64,000 bases of DNA from Tianweitania populi. Lineage in GTDB: Bacteria; Pseudomonadota; Alphaproteobacteria; Rhizobiales; Rhizobiaceae. The notes beneath the pieces are model-generated. The model searched no databases. It was not told the origin of the DNA and saw only the letters and a program-made list of their open reading frames with translations. The translations under genes and the position numbers were made by a program. Location of the stretch: NCBI RefSeq assembly GCF_014652875.1, contig NZ_BMZQ01000001.1, positions 620,001 through 684,000 on the forward strand, given 5' to 3'. Shown here piece after piece: positions 9,553-18,861 of this stretch; position 1 is the first letter of the stretch, and each line of letters begins with the position of its first letter.

Positions 9553-10395
9553 TTAAGCCCAGTATGCGATGCGTGCGCGGAAGCGCGAGAAGAAGGCCAG
9601 CGCCAAGACGCCCATGACAATCGTGATGCCGATGCAAACGAGCCAATTCAGCAGTGAGCCTGTCTGACCAAGCAACGGATCGCGCGCAATTTCTATGAAG
9701 TGGTAGAACGGATTGATGTTCACGAACACCGCCCGTTCTGGAATCTGCGTCGCACTCCAGAGGATCGGAGTCATAAAGAATGCAACCTGGATGATGCTGG
9801 CGATGATCATCGGAATGTCTCGGAAGCGAGCACACAGGGGGCCCAGGATCATCGCACAGAACATCCCGTTCAGTGCGATCAAGATGAGCGCTGGGACGGC
9901 GAGGAGTACCTGGAAACCTGGATTGATTCCGAACAACGCGGCAATGATGATGTAGATGACGAAGTTGTGCCCGAAGGCGATCAGCTGCGACCAAACAAAT
10001 TGGAAGACGTAAACGCTGAGCGGCAACCTGATCTGCCGGATCGAGCCGGCCGCATTCGAGAAGACATTGCAGGACGCTGTTATCGTGCCGCCGATAAAAC
10101 CCCACATAATGAAGCCGATCGCCAGAAACGGCAGGTACTCCCGAATGTCCATCTTGAAGATTTGGGAATACAGGATACCCAGGCCGGCCACCATGATGCC
10201 CATCGAGAGCGTCAGCCACAGCGGCCCCAATACCGAGCGCTGATAATGGCGGCGCACGTCGCGCCATCCCAGGAAAAGCCAAAGCTCGCGTAACCTGAAG
10301 CCTTCGCGAAGATCGTTCCACACGGTCGCAAGGCGACCCGTCGCGGCATCAGCTGCATTGATCGTCAACACGCGCTGCGAGAAAGATGCAGGCAA
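9553..10395 (-). CDS. Polysaccharide ABC exporter, permease (Wzm-like)
   Basis: A 280-residue ABC-2 type permease with about six membrane helices and the characteristic amphipathic entry LGWRDVRRHYQRSVLGPLW near residues 43-61. The C-terminal region NPFYHFIEIARDPLLG is typical of Wzm, KpsM and TagG. It forms the membrane channel for the adjacent Wzt-like ATPase. The start is a TTG at 10395 with AAAGGA seven bases upstream. The two genes are five bases apart and form an operon. Confidence 0.93.
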   Translation of the reverse strand: MPASFSQRVLTINAADAATGRLATVWNDLREGFRLRELWLFLGWRDVRRHYQRSVLGPLWLTLSMGIMVAGLGILYSQIFKMDIREYLPFLAIGFIMWGFIGGTITASCNVFSNAAGSIRQIRLPLSVYVFQFVWSQLIAFGHNFVIYIIIAALFGINPGFQVLLAVPALILIALNGMFCAMILGPLCARFRDIPMIIASIIQVAFFMTPILWSATQIPERAVFVNINPFYHFIEIARDPLLGQTGSLLNWLVCIGITIVMGVLALAFFSRFRARIAYWA

Positions 10396-10461
10396 GGATC
10401 GTCCTTTATGGATTGAGCCGCGGCGCAGCTGCAGATGCTAACGTGCCAGACATTGCCGCTG

Positions 10462-11334
10462 TCAGGCAGCCTGCTGGGCAAGCCGCTGGAGATACTTCCC
10501 ATAATTGCTTTTGCCTAGAGCGTTCCCGAGTTCAGTGAGCGCAGCCGCGTCAATGAAGCCGAGGTTGAAGGCGATTTCCTCGGGGCAGGCGATCTTGAAG
10601 CCCTGACGATGTTCCAGCGTCCGAACGAATTCGGCCGCCTCCAGAAGCGAGTCCGGCGTGCCGGTATCCAGCCAGGCAAAGCCACGTCCCATGGTTTGAA
10701 CGTTCAGGCTGCCTTCCTCCAGATAGACGCGGTTCAAATCGGTAATCTCCAGCTCACCGCGCGGCGACGGCTTCAGATTATGGGCAAACTGCGAGGCACG
10801 ACCATCATAGAAATAAAGCCCGGTGACGGCCCAGTTCGAGGCAGGGTTCAGCGGTTTCTCTTCGATAGAGATGGCGCGACCAGTCTTGTCGAAAGCCACG
10901 ACGCCGTAACGCTCGGGATCCTGCACATGGTAGGCGAAAACCGAAGCGCCATGGGCCTGATTTGCTGCGCTCTGCAGTCTTTGCGGAAGGCCGTGTCCGT
11001 AGAACAGATTGTCGCCGAGGATCAGGGCGGAAGGCTCTCCGGCGATAAAATCCTCGCCGATCAAGTAAGCTTGCGCCAGCCCGTCCGGGCTCGGCTGTTC
11101 CTCGTAGGAGAAGTTCACCCCCCACTGCGACCCCGAGCCGAGCAGGGCCTTGAAGCGAGGAAGATCGTGCGGGGTGGAGATGATCAGGATGTCGCGAATG
11201 CCTGCCAGCATCAGCGTCGACAAGGGATAATAAATCATCGGTTTGTCGTAGACCGGCAGCAACTGCTTGGACGCCACCAAAGTCATTGGGTGCAAGCGTG
11301 TACCGCTACCGCCAGCAAGGATGATGCCCTTCAT
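10462..11334 (-). CDS. rmlA: Glucose-1-phosphate thymidylyltransferase RmlA
   Basis: It makes dTDP-glucose from glucose-1-phosphate and dTTP, the first step to dTDP-L-rhamnose. The 290-residue protein begins [16 protein letters not shown], the nucleotide-binding loop of the sugar nucleotidyltransferases, followed by [18 protein letters not shown] and later IEEKP. Length and motifs fit RmlA. I start at the ATG at 11334; the frame is open upstream to 11577 but is unrelated there. It is 66 bases upstream of the exporter pair on the same strand. rmlB, rmlC and rmlD are not in the window and must lie elsewhere if rhamnose is made. Confidence 0.95.
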   Translation of the reverse strand: MKGIILAGGSGTRLHPMTLVASKQLLPVYDKPMIYYPLSTLMLAGIRDILIISTPHDLPRFKALLGSGSQWGVNFSYEEQPSPDGLAQAYLIGEDFIAGEPSALILGDNLFYGHGLPQRLQSAANQAHGASVFAYHVQDPERYGVVAFDKTGRAISIEEKPLNPASNWAVTGLYFYDGRASQFAHNLKPSPRGELEITDLNRVYLEEGSLNVQTMGRGFAWLDTGTPDSLLEAAEFVRTLEHRQGFKIACPEEIAFNLGFIDAAALTELGNALGKSNYGKYLQRLAQQAA

Positions 11335-11481
11335 GATACCTGCTCGTCCATATGTCACTCTATAGAGCGCGCTCATACCGGCGGCATCCGCATAAAACCA
11401 GAGGAAACTACGGAGAGCTGCCTCACGGCTGGTGGTCAGCGCTTCACTTTGTGTTAAGAAGACACCGGCTCGTTTAGAAAC

Positions 11482-12510
11482 TTGCCTATGCCACCGCATG
11501 CTCGTGGCGAGGGCAGGCGACACCATCCATTTTCCACAAGGCCCGCTCGCTCGTTGCCATCTCCCGCGATCAAACAAGCCAGCGCTGATGAGACCTTGCT
11601 GACGCCGCAGACGATCGTCAGCGTGCTTGTGACTTACAACCCGGAGCTTGAAGGGTTCGCCCGGGTGCTGCGCGCGCTGGTTCCTCAGGTTAGCCGTGTA
11701 ATTGTGGTCGACAACGGCTCGTCAAAGTCCGAGGTGGTAGCTGCGCTTGTAGAGGGGATCGATGCCACGTGGATGCCGCTTGGCCTCAACGAAGGCCTAG
11801 CAACGGCGCAGAACAGGGGCTTGCAGGCGGCGCTAGACTCAGGAGCTGCGGGCGTTCTGCTGATGGACCAGGATACGGTCCTCCATCCCGATGTCGTTAG
11901 TTCCTTGACCAGTCTGCACAACCGACTTCAAGCGCAAGGTGTGCCGATTGGATCCGTCGGCAATGCATTCCGCGACACGCATGACGGCAGGATTGCCGCC
12001 GTTTGGCGGGCAAAAGGATGGCGTGTGGTTCGCACAACAGTTGAGGCCAACGATCCCGATCCAGTTGAAGCGGACTTCGTGATCGCGTCCGGCTCACTTC
12101 TTCCTGGACCTGTTTTACGAGATGTCGGCTTGATGGACGCGCCGTTGTTCATCGATTTGGTGGATCTCGAATGGGGTTTTCGCGCGACCGCCCGCGGTTA
12201 TCGGCACTTCCAAAGTGCGCAAGTCGTCATGGATCACACGATCGGTGCTGGGCGGGTCAAACTCGCCGGCCGCAACATCTCCCTCCACGCACCGATCCGA
12301 AATTACTACTGGGTCCGCAACGCGCTTCTGCTTGCTAAACGCTCCTACATCAAACCAGGCTGGCGCCTGTTTTTCGCCTATCGGGCCTTTGTGTATGTGG
12401 CAGTTTACACCTTGAAGGGTGAGGCGAAATCGAAGCGTTTAAGGATGATGCTGACCGGACTATATGACGGTTTGCGAGGACGAGCTGGAGCCATCGATGA
12501 GGTCCGATAA
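11482..12510 (+). CDS. GT2 glycosyltransferase, rhamnosyltransferase-like
   Basis: A family 2 transferase of up to 342 residues. The domain begins at [18 protein letters not shown] and has IVVDNGSS and the DQDT motif in [12 protein letters not shown]; rhamnosyltransferases of the RfbF/WbbL type share this DQD form. The C-terminal third ([15 protein letters not shown]...) is also typical of that group. Sequence before about residue 40 is not conserved and the start (TTG 11482, ATG 11488 or later) is unsure. It is divergent from rmlA, and its stop shares one base with the start of the next gene. A dTDP-rhamnose donor is inferred from rmlA next door. Confidence 0.85.
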   Translation: MPMPPHARGEGRRHHPFSTRPARSLPSPAIKQASADETLLTPQTIVSVLVTYNPELEGFARVLRALVPQVSRVIVVDNGSSKSEVVAALVEGIDATWMPLGLNEGLATAQNRGLQAALDSGAAGVLLMDQDTVLHPDVVSSLTSLHNRLQAQGVPIGSVGNAFRDTHDGRIAAVWRAKGWRVVRTTVEANDPDPVEADFVIASGSLLPGPVLRDVGLMDAPLFIDLVDLEWGFRATARGYRHFQSAQVVMDHTIGAGRVKLAGRNISLHAPIRNYYWVRNALLLAKRSYIKPGWRLFFAYRAFVYVAVYTLKGEAKSKRLRMMLTGLYDGLRGRAGAIDEVR

Positions 12511-13997
12511 TGATGCTTGCCCGGCACGAAGATCATCCTCTGCGCCTCTTCATGGTAACGCTAGTTGTAGCTGGGCTTACCTATGGTCAGTGGCTGACGA
12601 GCTTCGTCCTCAATATCGACGGAGAAGTGCCTGACAACTTCTATCAAACCATTGCGCTTGGTCGATGGTTTCATGCGGTGCTCAGGTTCGGCTTGCTCCC
12701 TGAACCCTTTCTTCCATACTTTACAAATCTCACTAGTCTCTTTGTTCTATCCGCTGCCGCATGCCTCGCCGCTCTGACTCTGTCGCTGCGCGGGTATCGA
12801 GCGGTCTTCTTTTCAGTCTTGTTTGTCACCTTTCCAAATCTTGCCTATCAGCTGGAGTTTCTGAATCAAGCTGACACCTTTGCTGTAGGCTACGGGTTGG
12901 CAATCTTATCTGCTTACCTGTTTCTGTGCGGCATTTCTGCCCCAAGGCGCGTTTCGCAATACGGCTATCTTGTACTTGCAGTTGTGCTGCTTGCTCTTGC
13001 TTTAGGGATTTATCAAACCCTCGTCCTTGTTCCGGCGGTGCTGGTGGCTGGCCGCTTGCTCCTGCAGACCGATGAGGAGTTAATCGGCGTATCCAATCTT
13101 CGCCTTGCCGTACCATTTTGCGTCTACACCATCTTGGCTGTGCTCTTGTACACGGCAGGTACAGCCATCTCTCAAGGGCTCATAGGCGTCGACGGTCAGA
13201 GCTACTTCTCAGGCTATGTTGAAGGTCGTTCATTCGGCCAATACGTGATTGGTGTCGGCTCGGCATTCGGTTCATCGCTTGTCGGTAGATCGGCATTTGG
13301 CTTCATCACATACATCCTCGCAACCGTCGCCGCGGTATTTCTCATCGCAAAGGGTTGGAAGCGAGCGGTCGGCGAACGTGTCCAGAAGGCCCTCCTCGTG
13401 GTAGCTGTGCTGCTTCTGCCATTCGCTTTTGTTCTTCTAAGCGGTACGAAGTTGCCGCCTAGGATCTATGTGGCGGCAAATCTTTCATTTGCCATTCTGC
13501 TGACTGCGGCGACATCTGTGCTGTGGAGCCGAAAAGCCGTGTTCGTGTTGTTGATGTGTCTGTGCATCTTTCACTGCAACGCCATCACCCGCCTCTTTGT
13601 ATCAGACAAGCGTGTCAGGGATGCCGACATCCAAATGGCGAGCCAAATTGCGACAATCATACGGGTAAAATATCCGACAATCGACCTCGCCAGCATACCG
13701 GTCTACTTTCACGGTGCTCATACCAATCTGGCCGAGGAGAAGCTGCCGGGCTCAGATATTTTCGGAAGCTCGTTTTTTGCTTGGGATAACGGCAATGACG
13801 TTCGGATCAAGAACTTCAACCGGTATTACGGTATAGCCGATTACAGGCCGGTAGGACCGGAGCAGATTAAAGCAGTTGAATTTATCTTACCGACTTTGCC
13901 TACTTGGCCGGATGCGAACTCCATCGCTTTAAGCAACGGGGTTGTCGTCGTGAAACTGGGCGCTGAATATGGATGGCTTCCTTTTTCGATTAGGTGA
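12510..13997 (+). CDS. GtrII-like polytopic membrane glycosyltransferase
   Basis: A 495-residue integral membrane protein with about ten predicted helices and a soluble C-terminal part of about 120 residues. The early segment DGEVPDNFYQTIALGRWF and the motif LGIYQTLVLVPAVLVAGRLL resemble the glucosyltransferase GtrII family, which modifies O-antigen at the outer face of the inner membrane using a lipid-linked sugar. Its ATG overlaps the preceding stop by one base, so the two genes are translationally coupled. Codon use is somewhat less GC-rich than in the flanking housekeeping genes, common in surface-polysaccharide genes. The assignment rests on pattern, not on a confirmed domain hit. Confidence 0.65.
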   Translation: MMLARHEDHPLRLFMVTLVVAGLTYGQWLTSFVLNIDGEVPDNFYQTIALGRWFHAVLRFGLLPEPFLPYFTNLTSLFVLSAAACLAALTLSLRGYRAVFFSVLFVTFPNLAYQLEFLNQADTFAVGYGLAILSAYLFLCGISAPRRVSQYGYLVLAVVLLALALGIYQTLVLVPAVLVAGRLLLQTDEELIGVSNLRLAVPFCVYTILAVLLYTAGTAISQGLIGVDGQSYFSGYVEGRSFGQYVIGVGSAFGSSLVGRSAFGFITYILATVAAVFLIAKGWKRAVGERVQKALLVVAVLLLPFAFVLLSGTKLPPRIYVAANLSFAILLTAATSVLWSRKAVFVLLMCLCIFHCNAITRLFVSDKRVRDADIQMASQIATIIRVKYPTIDLASIPVYFHGAHTNLAEEKLPGSDIFGSSFFAWDNGNDVRIKNFNRYYGIADYRPVGPEQIKAVEFILPTLPTWPDANSIALSNGVVVVKLGAEYGWLPFSIR

Positions 13998-14161
13998 GTA
14001 AATACACTTCGTCCCGTGAATTCGCTGACGCCATGCCAGCGCGTCGAGCTTAGATCACTGAGCGCTCGCATCGCCCATGTCGAATGCTGGAATGCTAGCA
14101 GTGAACACTCCCAAGTTTTCCCCAGCCTCGTTGTGAAACGATTCGACCCGGCAAAATCATG

Positions 14162-14181
14162 ATGGTAGCACGTGCTACCAT
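14162..14181. promoter_or_regulatory. LacI-family operator, perfect 20-bp palindrome
   Basis: ATGGTAGCACGTGCTACCAT is a perfect inverted repeat with a central CG, the usual form of a LacI-family operator. It covers the bases just before and including the start of the lacI-type gene (ATG at 14180). The regulator probably represses its own gene and the purine operon behind it. Confidence 0.75.
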
Positions 14182-15175
14182 GCCGGATGCCCGTCCTATC
14201 TCAATGCAGAAGATCGCCGATGCCGTTGGCGTGTCGCGTGCGACCGTCGCGAATGCTCTGACTGGCCGCGGGCGCGTGTCGGCCGATGTGGCGGATCGTG
14301 TGCGTGCTGCTGCGAAGGCGATGAACTATGTGCCGTCACATGCGGGACGGGCGCTTCGTACGGGGCGTAGCACGCTGCTGGGGCTGGTGGTCCCTGATTT
14401 TTCCATGCCGCTTTTTCCTGACTTCGTGCGAGCGTTTGAGCGGGCTGCGCACGCACAGGGCATGGCGCTTCTGGTTGGCGATGCGATGAGCGATCCTGCG
14501 ATGCAGACGCAGCGTGTGCAGGACTTCTTGGGTCGCGGCATCGAAGCGCTGATCGTCATTCCGTTGCGCGGTGCTCCCTTCGACCCGGAAGCCTTTCCCG
14601 TGCCAGTGGTGGTCGTCGACAGCGGCGCCAATGCCGCTAACACGATCTCGTCGGATCATCGGGAAGGCGGGCGCTTGGTGGCGCGGCATCTGGTCGAGCT
14701 TGGGCACAGGAACGTGCAAATCCTCCGTTCGGCAGCACAATCCTATGTGTCGCAGGATCGGGTCGCCGGAATGCGCGACGTGTTCGACGAAGCTGGTGTC
14801 GTCTATCGTGAGGATGGGTTGCAGCCTGATTTCGATAGCGGCCGCGACTTTGCCCTTGGATGGCGGATGGGTGATGCGACCGCGATCTGCGCGGCCTACG
14901 ACGCGATTGCCGTCGGCATCATTTCCGGTCTTGTGGAGCGCGGCGTTCGCGTTCCCCAGGATCTGTCCGTCACGGGTTTCGACGACCTGATCTGGGGTCG
15001 TATCGTCAGTCCACCGCTGACCACCACCCGGCAGGATCTCACTTCCATTGCCGAGCACGCGCTCGCTGTTGCCACCGGTCGCGTCAGCGGCTCGCGCCTG
15101 TCGCCGATGACGCTCGTCGTCCGCGCTTCAACTTCCGTTTCCCGCTTCTCTTCTTGCGAAAGGAAAATCGCATGA
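14180..15175 (+). CDS. LacI-family transcriptional regulator of purine operon
   Basis: A 331-residue repressor. The N-terminal helix-turn-helix and hinge are plain: MQKIADAVGVSRATVANALTG (from residue 9) and RVRAAAKAMNYVPSHAGRAL. The remainder is a periplasmic-binding-protein-like effector domain ending in the LacI-type SVTGFDDLIWGR...PPLTTTRQD. I choose the ATG at 14180 because the 20-bp palindrome sits on it; an ATG-like start at 14159 would lie upstream of the operator. The stop overlaps the solute-binding-protein start by three bases (ATGA), so the genes form one operon. The effector is probably a purine nucleoside or base (inference from neighbours). Confidence 0.9.
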   Translation: MPDARPISMQKIADAVGVSRATVANALTGRGRVSADVADRVRAAAKAMNYVPSHAGRALRTGRSTLLGLVVPDFSMPLFPDFVRAFERAAHAQGMALLVGDAMSDPAMQTQRVQDFLGRGIEALIVIPLRGAPFDPEAFPVPVVVVDSGANAANTISSDHREGGRLVARHLVELGHRNVQILRSAAQSYVSQDRVAGMRDVFDEAGVVYREDGLQPDFDSGRDFALGWRMGDATAICAAYDAIAVGIISGLVERGVRVPQDLSVTGFDDLIWGRIVSPPLTTTRQDLTSIAEHALAVATGRVSGSRLSPMTLVVRASTSVSRFSSCERKIA

Positions 15176-16203
15176 CCGCCCGCAACATCCTGGCCTTGGG
15201 TGCAATGAGCCTGCTCGTGCTTGGCACAGGCTCGGCTCTCGCCCAGCAAAAGACCCTCACCATCTCCGTCTACGGCATCGCGCAGGACGCCTATAAGGCA
15301 GCGCTCTACGATCCGTTTGAAGCGCAGTGCGGCTGCAAGGTCGTGGTTGAATCGGGCACCGCCTCGGAGCGTCTGGCCAAGCTCGAAGTCAATGCCAGCG
15401 CGCCTGCGGTTGACGTCATCGCTTTCTCTGACGCCAATGCGCTTGAAGCCGCAAACAAGGGTTTGCTCGCGCCCATCGACCCGGCAAAGGTGCCGAACCT
15501 CGCCGACATCTATGACTTTGCGAAGGATCCGCTCGGCAACAAGATGGGTGTCGGCTACACGTTCTACGGCACGTCGATCGTGTATCGCTCCGACCTCGTG
15601 AAGATCGAAAGCTGGCTCGACCTCTTCAAGCCGGAACTGGCTGGTCAGGTGGCGCTGCCGAACATCACCGGCACGCAGGGGCCGATCACCTTGTTCATGC
15701 TGCAAAAGGCGATCGGCAAGGACGATCCGAAGTTTGCTGATGCGATCGATCTCGTCGCCGAGCACAAGAACGACGTCGTCACCTTCTATAACAGCGGCTC
15801 GCAGCTCACCCAGCTGCTCCAGCAGGAAGAAGTCATCGCTTCGGTTACCGGCCGCTTCTCGTGGCCGAGCCTCATGAAGCTCGACATGCCGATTGCCTGG
15901 GCGGCTCCGAAGGAAGGTCAGACCGGCGGCATGAACGTGCTGGCTTTGGTGAAGGGCGCCAAGGACCCTGAACTCGCCCATCAGTTCATCAATTACTGGC
16001 TCTCTGCCGAAGTGCAGCAGAAGCTAGCAGAAGGGCTGGTGGACAGCCCGGTGAACACCAAGGTCACCCTGCCGGAGGACAAGGCCGAAGGACTGACCTA
16101 TGGCGCGGAGTCGGCAAAGGCCATCAACTTCTTGCCGCCGGCACAGCAGCTTGAGAACCGCGACGCCTGGCTTTCCGGCTGGAACAGCAAGGTCGCCAAC
16201 TAA
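15172..16203 (+). CDS. ABC importer, periplasmic solute-binding protein (PotD-like)
   Basis: A 343-residue extracellular solute-binding protein with a clear signal peptide (MTARNILALGAMSLLVLGTG, cleavage after ALAQ). The mature part belongs to the polyamine/iron/thiamine-type cluster (PotD-like): RLAKLEVNASAPAVDVIAF and GVGYTFYGTSIVYRSDLV. The ATG at 15172 has AAAGGA just upstream and overlaps the lacI-type stop. The position between a LacI regulator and nucleoside-degrading enzymes suggests that the ligand is a purine nucleoside or base rather than a polyamine, but binding residues do not settle this. Confidence 0.9.
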   Translation: MTARNILALGAMSLLVLGTGSALAQQKTLTISVYGIAQDAYKAALYDPFEAQCGCKVVVESGTASERLAKLEVNASAPAVDVIAFSDANALEAANKGLLAPIDPAKVPNLADIYDFAKDPLGNKMGVGYTFYGTSIVYRSDLVKIESWLDLFKPELAGQVALPNITGTQGPITLFMLQKAIGKDDPKFADAIDLVAEHKNDVVTFYNSGSQLTQLLQQEEVIASVTGRFSWPSLMKLDMPIAWAAPKEGQTGGMNVLALVKGAKDPELAHQFINYWLSAEVQQKLAEGLVDSPVNTKVTLPEDKAEGLTYGAESAKAINFLPPAQQLENRDAWLSGWNSKVAN

Positions 16204-16257
16204 ACGCCCGCGAGGGTTTGAAGGGCGGTCGCTCGTCGGCCGTCCGGAGATCGCCAT

Positions 16258-17085
16258 ATGTTCGCTAACCGCCGTCTCGGCATCCTGCTGCTCGCGCCCG
16301 CGACGTTGTTCGTGCTGGTCGGGTTTATCATCCCCGTCCTCATCCTGCTGGCAGGCGCCTTCAGGACGGGCGATGCGTGGTCGTTTGCCAACTACACGGC
16401 GTTTTTCTCGCAGCCGCTCAATCGGGAAGTGTTTCTGCGCACCTTCAGGCTCGGTCTGATCGTAACAGCGGTGTCAGCCGTGCTCGGTTATGGCGTAGCG
16501 ATGGCCGTGGTAGAAGCGGGCCCGAAATCGAAGGGGCGGCTTGTTGCGCTTCTCGTTCTGCCGCTGATGATTTCCCCTGTGGCACGCACCTATGCCTGGC
16601 TGGTGATCCTGGGTCGGACTGGCTTCGTGAATGTGGCGCTGACCTCGATCGGTTTGACTGACGCGCCACTGCGCATCCTCTTCACCGAAACGGCGGTATT
16701 CATCGGGTTAATCCAGCTGTTTTTCCCGCTGATGGTACTGCCGCTCATCTCGTCTTTGGAAAACATGCCTCGCGATGTTGTGCCGGCGGCGCGTGTGCTT
16801 GGCGCCAGCTGGTTTGCGGTCTTCTTCAAGGTCATCCTTCCTTTGACGCGAGAAGGTCTCGTGGTCGGCGGCACGCTGGTCTTTGTCGGCTCGCTCACCG
16901 CCTATGTCACTCCGGCTATCCTCGGCGGCTCCAAGGTCTTGATGCTGGAAACGCTGCTTTACCAGCGCGTGTCCGTCGCCAACGACTTTGCCTCGGCCGC
17001 CGTGATCGCGGTGATCCTGATCGTGATGTCGATTCTCACAAACATCCTGCTGAAGCGCCTCGCTTCGGTGCGGCGGAGGCGCTGA
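16258..17085 (+). CDS. ABC importer permease (PotB-like)
   Basis: A 275-residue inner-membrane permease with about six helices. The cytoplasmic coupling helix that docks on the ATPase is seen at ARVLGASWFAVFFKVILPL, the EAA-type motif. It pairs with the next gene; the TGATG junction shares one base, so the two are translationally coupled. With the solute-binding protein and ATPase it completes a PotABCD-type importer. Confidence 0.9.
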   Translation: MFANRRLGILLLAPATLFVLVGFIIPVLILLAGAFRTGDAWSFANYTAFFSQPLNREVFLRTFRLGLIVTAVSAVLGYGVAMAVVEAGPKSKGRLVALLVLPLMISPVARTYAWLVILGRTGFVNVALTSIGLTDAPLRILFTETAVFIGLIQLFFPLMVLPLISSLENMPRDVVPAARVLGASWFAVFFKVILPLTREGLVVGGTLVFVGSLTAYVTPAILGGSKVLMLETLLYQRVSVANDFASAAVIAVILIVMSILTNILLKRLASVRRRR

Positions 17086-17858
17086 TGCGGTTCGCGGGAA
17101 ATACGCTTCTGACCTTGGTGCTGATCTTCCTGATCGGCCCCTTCGTCATCATCTGCATCGCCGGCCTGTCGGGCGGCGAAACGCTCGCTTTTCCGCCGCA
17201 GGGGCTTTCGCTGCGCTGGGTGCAGCGCGTTTTCGAGATCGAGAGCTTCCGATCCGCCTTCTGGCTGTCCATTTCGCTGGCGATCGGCTCGACGCTGCTT
17301 GCGTTGATCCTCGGCATCCCTGCCGCGTATGCGCTCGACCGTTACAACCCGCCGATGGCTGAGACCATCCGCAATATCGTGACCGCACCGATCATCGTGC
17401 CGGGCATCATTGTCGGCCTGGCTTTGCTGCGCCATCTCGTCGTGCCGCTCGGCATTCCGATCACGCTGGCCCTGATCATCGGCCACACTGCGTTGCTGGT
17501 CCCTTATGCCGTTCGCGTCGTGTCTGCGAGCCTGATCAACCTGCGCACCGATGTGGAGGAAGCCGCGGTGATGCTGGGTGCCACGCGGCTGCAAAGCTTC
17601 TTCAAGGTCGTGCTGCCCAACATCCGCTCCGGCATTCTCGCCGCCTTCATCATCGGCTTCATCACATCGTTCAATCAGGTTCCCATATCCCTGTTTTTGA
17701 CCGGTCCGGGCATCACCACATTGCCGATTGGCATGATGTTTTACATGGAATTCAACTTCGACCCGTCCGTCGCGGCCTTGTCCGGCCTGCTGGCGATCAT
17801 GTCACTCGCCATCGTCATGCTGGCTGAGAAGCTGCTGGGACTTTCGCGCTATGTCTGA
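17085..17858 (+). CDS. ABC importer permease (PotC-like)
   Basis: The second permease, 257 residues, about six helices. The EAA-type coupling motif is EEAAVMLGATRLQSFFKVVLP. The end overlaps the ATPase gene by eight bases. Its N-terminal segment MRFAGNTLLTLVLIFLIGPF is a membrane helix rather than a cleavable signal. Confidence 0.9.
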   Translation: MRFAGNTLLTLVLIFLIGPFVIICIAGLSGGETLAFPPQGLSLRWVQRVFEIESFRSAFWLSISLAIGSTLLALILGIPAAYALDRYNPPMAETIRNIVTAPIIVPGIIVGLALLRHLVVPLGIPITLALIIGHTALLVPYAVRVVSASLINLRTDVEEAAVMLGATRLQSFFKVVLPNIRSGILAAFIIGFITSFNQVPISLFLTGPGITTLPIGMMFYMEFNFDPSVAALSGLLAIMSLAIVMLAEKLLGLSRYV

Positions 17859-18861
17859 CTTTCTCAAGCTCGAAAAGCTGACGCTGAATTATGGTGGACC
17901 AACACCTGCGGTGGAAAATCTGGATTTCTCCATGCAGGCCTCGGAGCTGGTCGCGCTGCTGGGCCCATCCGGCTGCGGCAAGACCACGACCATGCGCGCC
18001 ATAGCCGGCCTGATGAAGCCGGCTTCCGGCACGATCATGCTCGATAACCGCGACATCACGCGCGTGCCGGCAAACAAGCGCGGCGTTGGGCTGGTGTTTC
18101 AATCCTATGCGCTGTTCCCACACCTCAGCGTCTTCGAGAATGTGGCGTTCGGCCTGCGGCTTGCCCGTGTGTCCAGCGCCGATATCAAGCGGCGTGTGGA
18201 TGCGGTGCTTGCATCTGTCGGCCTGTCGCATCTGGCCGATCGGCAGCCTCGGGAACTGTCAGGCGGTCAACAGCAGCGTGTGGCGCTTGCCCGCTCGATT
18301 GTTGTCGAGCCGAAGCTCCTGCTTCTGGACGAGCCGCTGTCCAATCTCGACGCGCGGCTGCGGCTTGAAATGCGCTCCGAGCTCTCTCGGCTTCAGGACG
18401 AGCTCGGCATTACGATGATCTATGTCACGCATGACCAGGCTGAAGCGCTGGCGCTTGCGGACCGCATCATCGTCATGCGGGAAGGGCGCATCGAGCAGTC
18501 GGGAACGCCGGAAGACATCTATGAGCGCCCAGTCTCGATCTTCGTCGCCAACTTCATGGGCTTCGAGAACTGCTTCGAACTCACCGGCGGCAAGTTGAAG
18601 GGCATTGCGCCAGCCGGTTTTGAGACCGGTTCGGCAGCAGGCATTGCCTGGCGGCCGCATGCCGTCTTGCTGGGGCAGGGCGCGCATAAGGGCACGGTGG
18701 TTGGCGCGAGCTATCTCGGACAAGTCGTGGAATATCTCCTTTCGACCCCACTCGGCGACATCAAGGCGGAAGCGCTAGCCTCTGCTCCACGCCATGGGAT
18801 GGGGGAAGAGATCGCCTTTGATCTGCCGCAAGCCGGCGCTGTTCTTCTGGCGCGGCGGTGA
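17851..18861 (+). CDS. ABC importer ATPase (PotA-like)
   Basis: A 336-residue ATPase that powers the importer. It has Walker A GPSGCGKTT, the Q-loop VFQSYALFPH, signature SGGQQQRVALARS, Walker B LLLLDEPLSNLD and the switch histidine in YVTHDQAEA. A C-terminal TOBE-like regulatory region follows from about residue 240. Its length is slightly short for the PotA/CysA group (about 350-370). The stop overlaps the nucleoside-hydrolase start (GTGA). Confidence 0.92.
   Translation: MSDFLKLEKLTLNYGGPTPAVENLDFSMQASELVALLGPSGCGKTTTMRAIAGLMKPASGTIMLDNRDITRVPANKRGVGLVFQSYALFPHLSVFENVAFGLRLARVSSADIKRRVDAVLASVGLSHLADRQPRELSGGQQQRVALARSIVVEPKLLLLDEPLSNLDARLRLEMRSELSRLQDELGITMIYVTHDQAEALALADRIIVMREGRIEQSGTPEDIYERPVSIFVANFMGFENCFELTGGKLKGIAPAGFETGSAAGIAWRPHAVLLGQGAHKGTVVGASYLGQVVEYLLSTPLGDIKAEALASAPRHGMGEEIAFDLPQAGAVLLARR

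Noticed and set aside
9548-10321. Upstream continuation of the Wzt frame as a fused 512-residue protein
   Set aside because: The first 258 codons are the shifted frame of the Wzm-like permease; ATPase similarity begins at the ATG at 9547.
14896-15981. 361-residue minus-strand frame over the solute-binding gene
   Set aside because: Antisense to the lacI-type and binding-protein genes, Arg/His/Asp-rich as usual for shadows in high-GC DNA.
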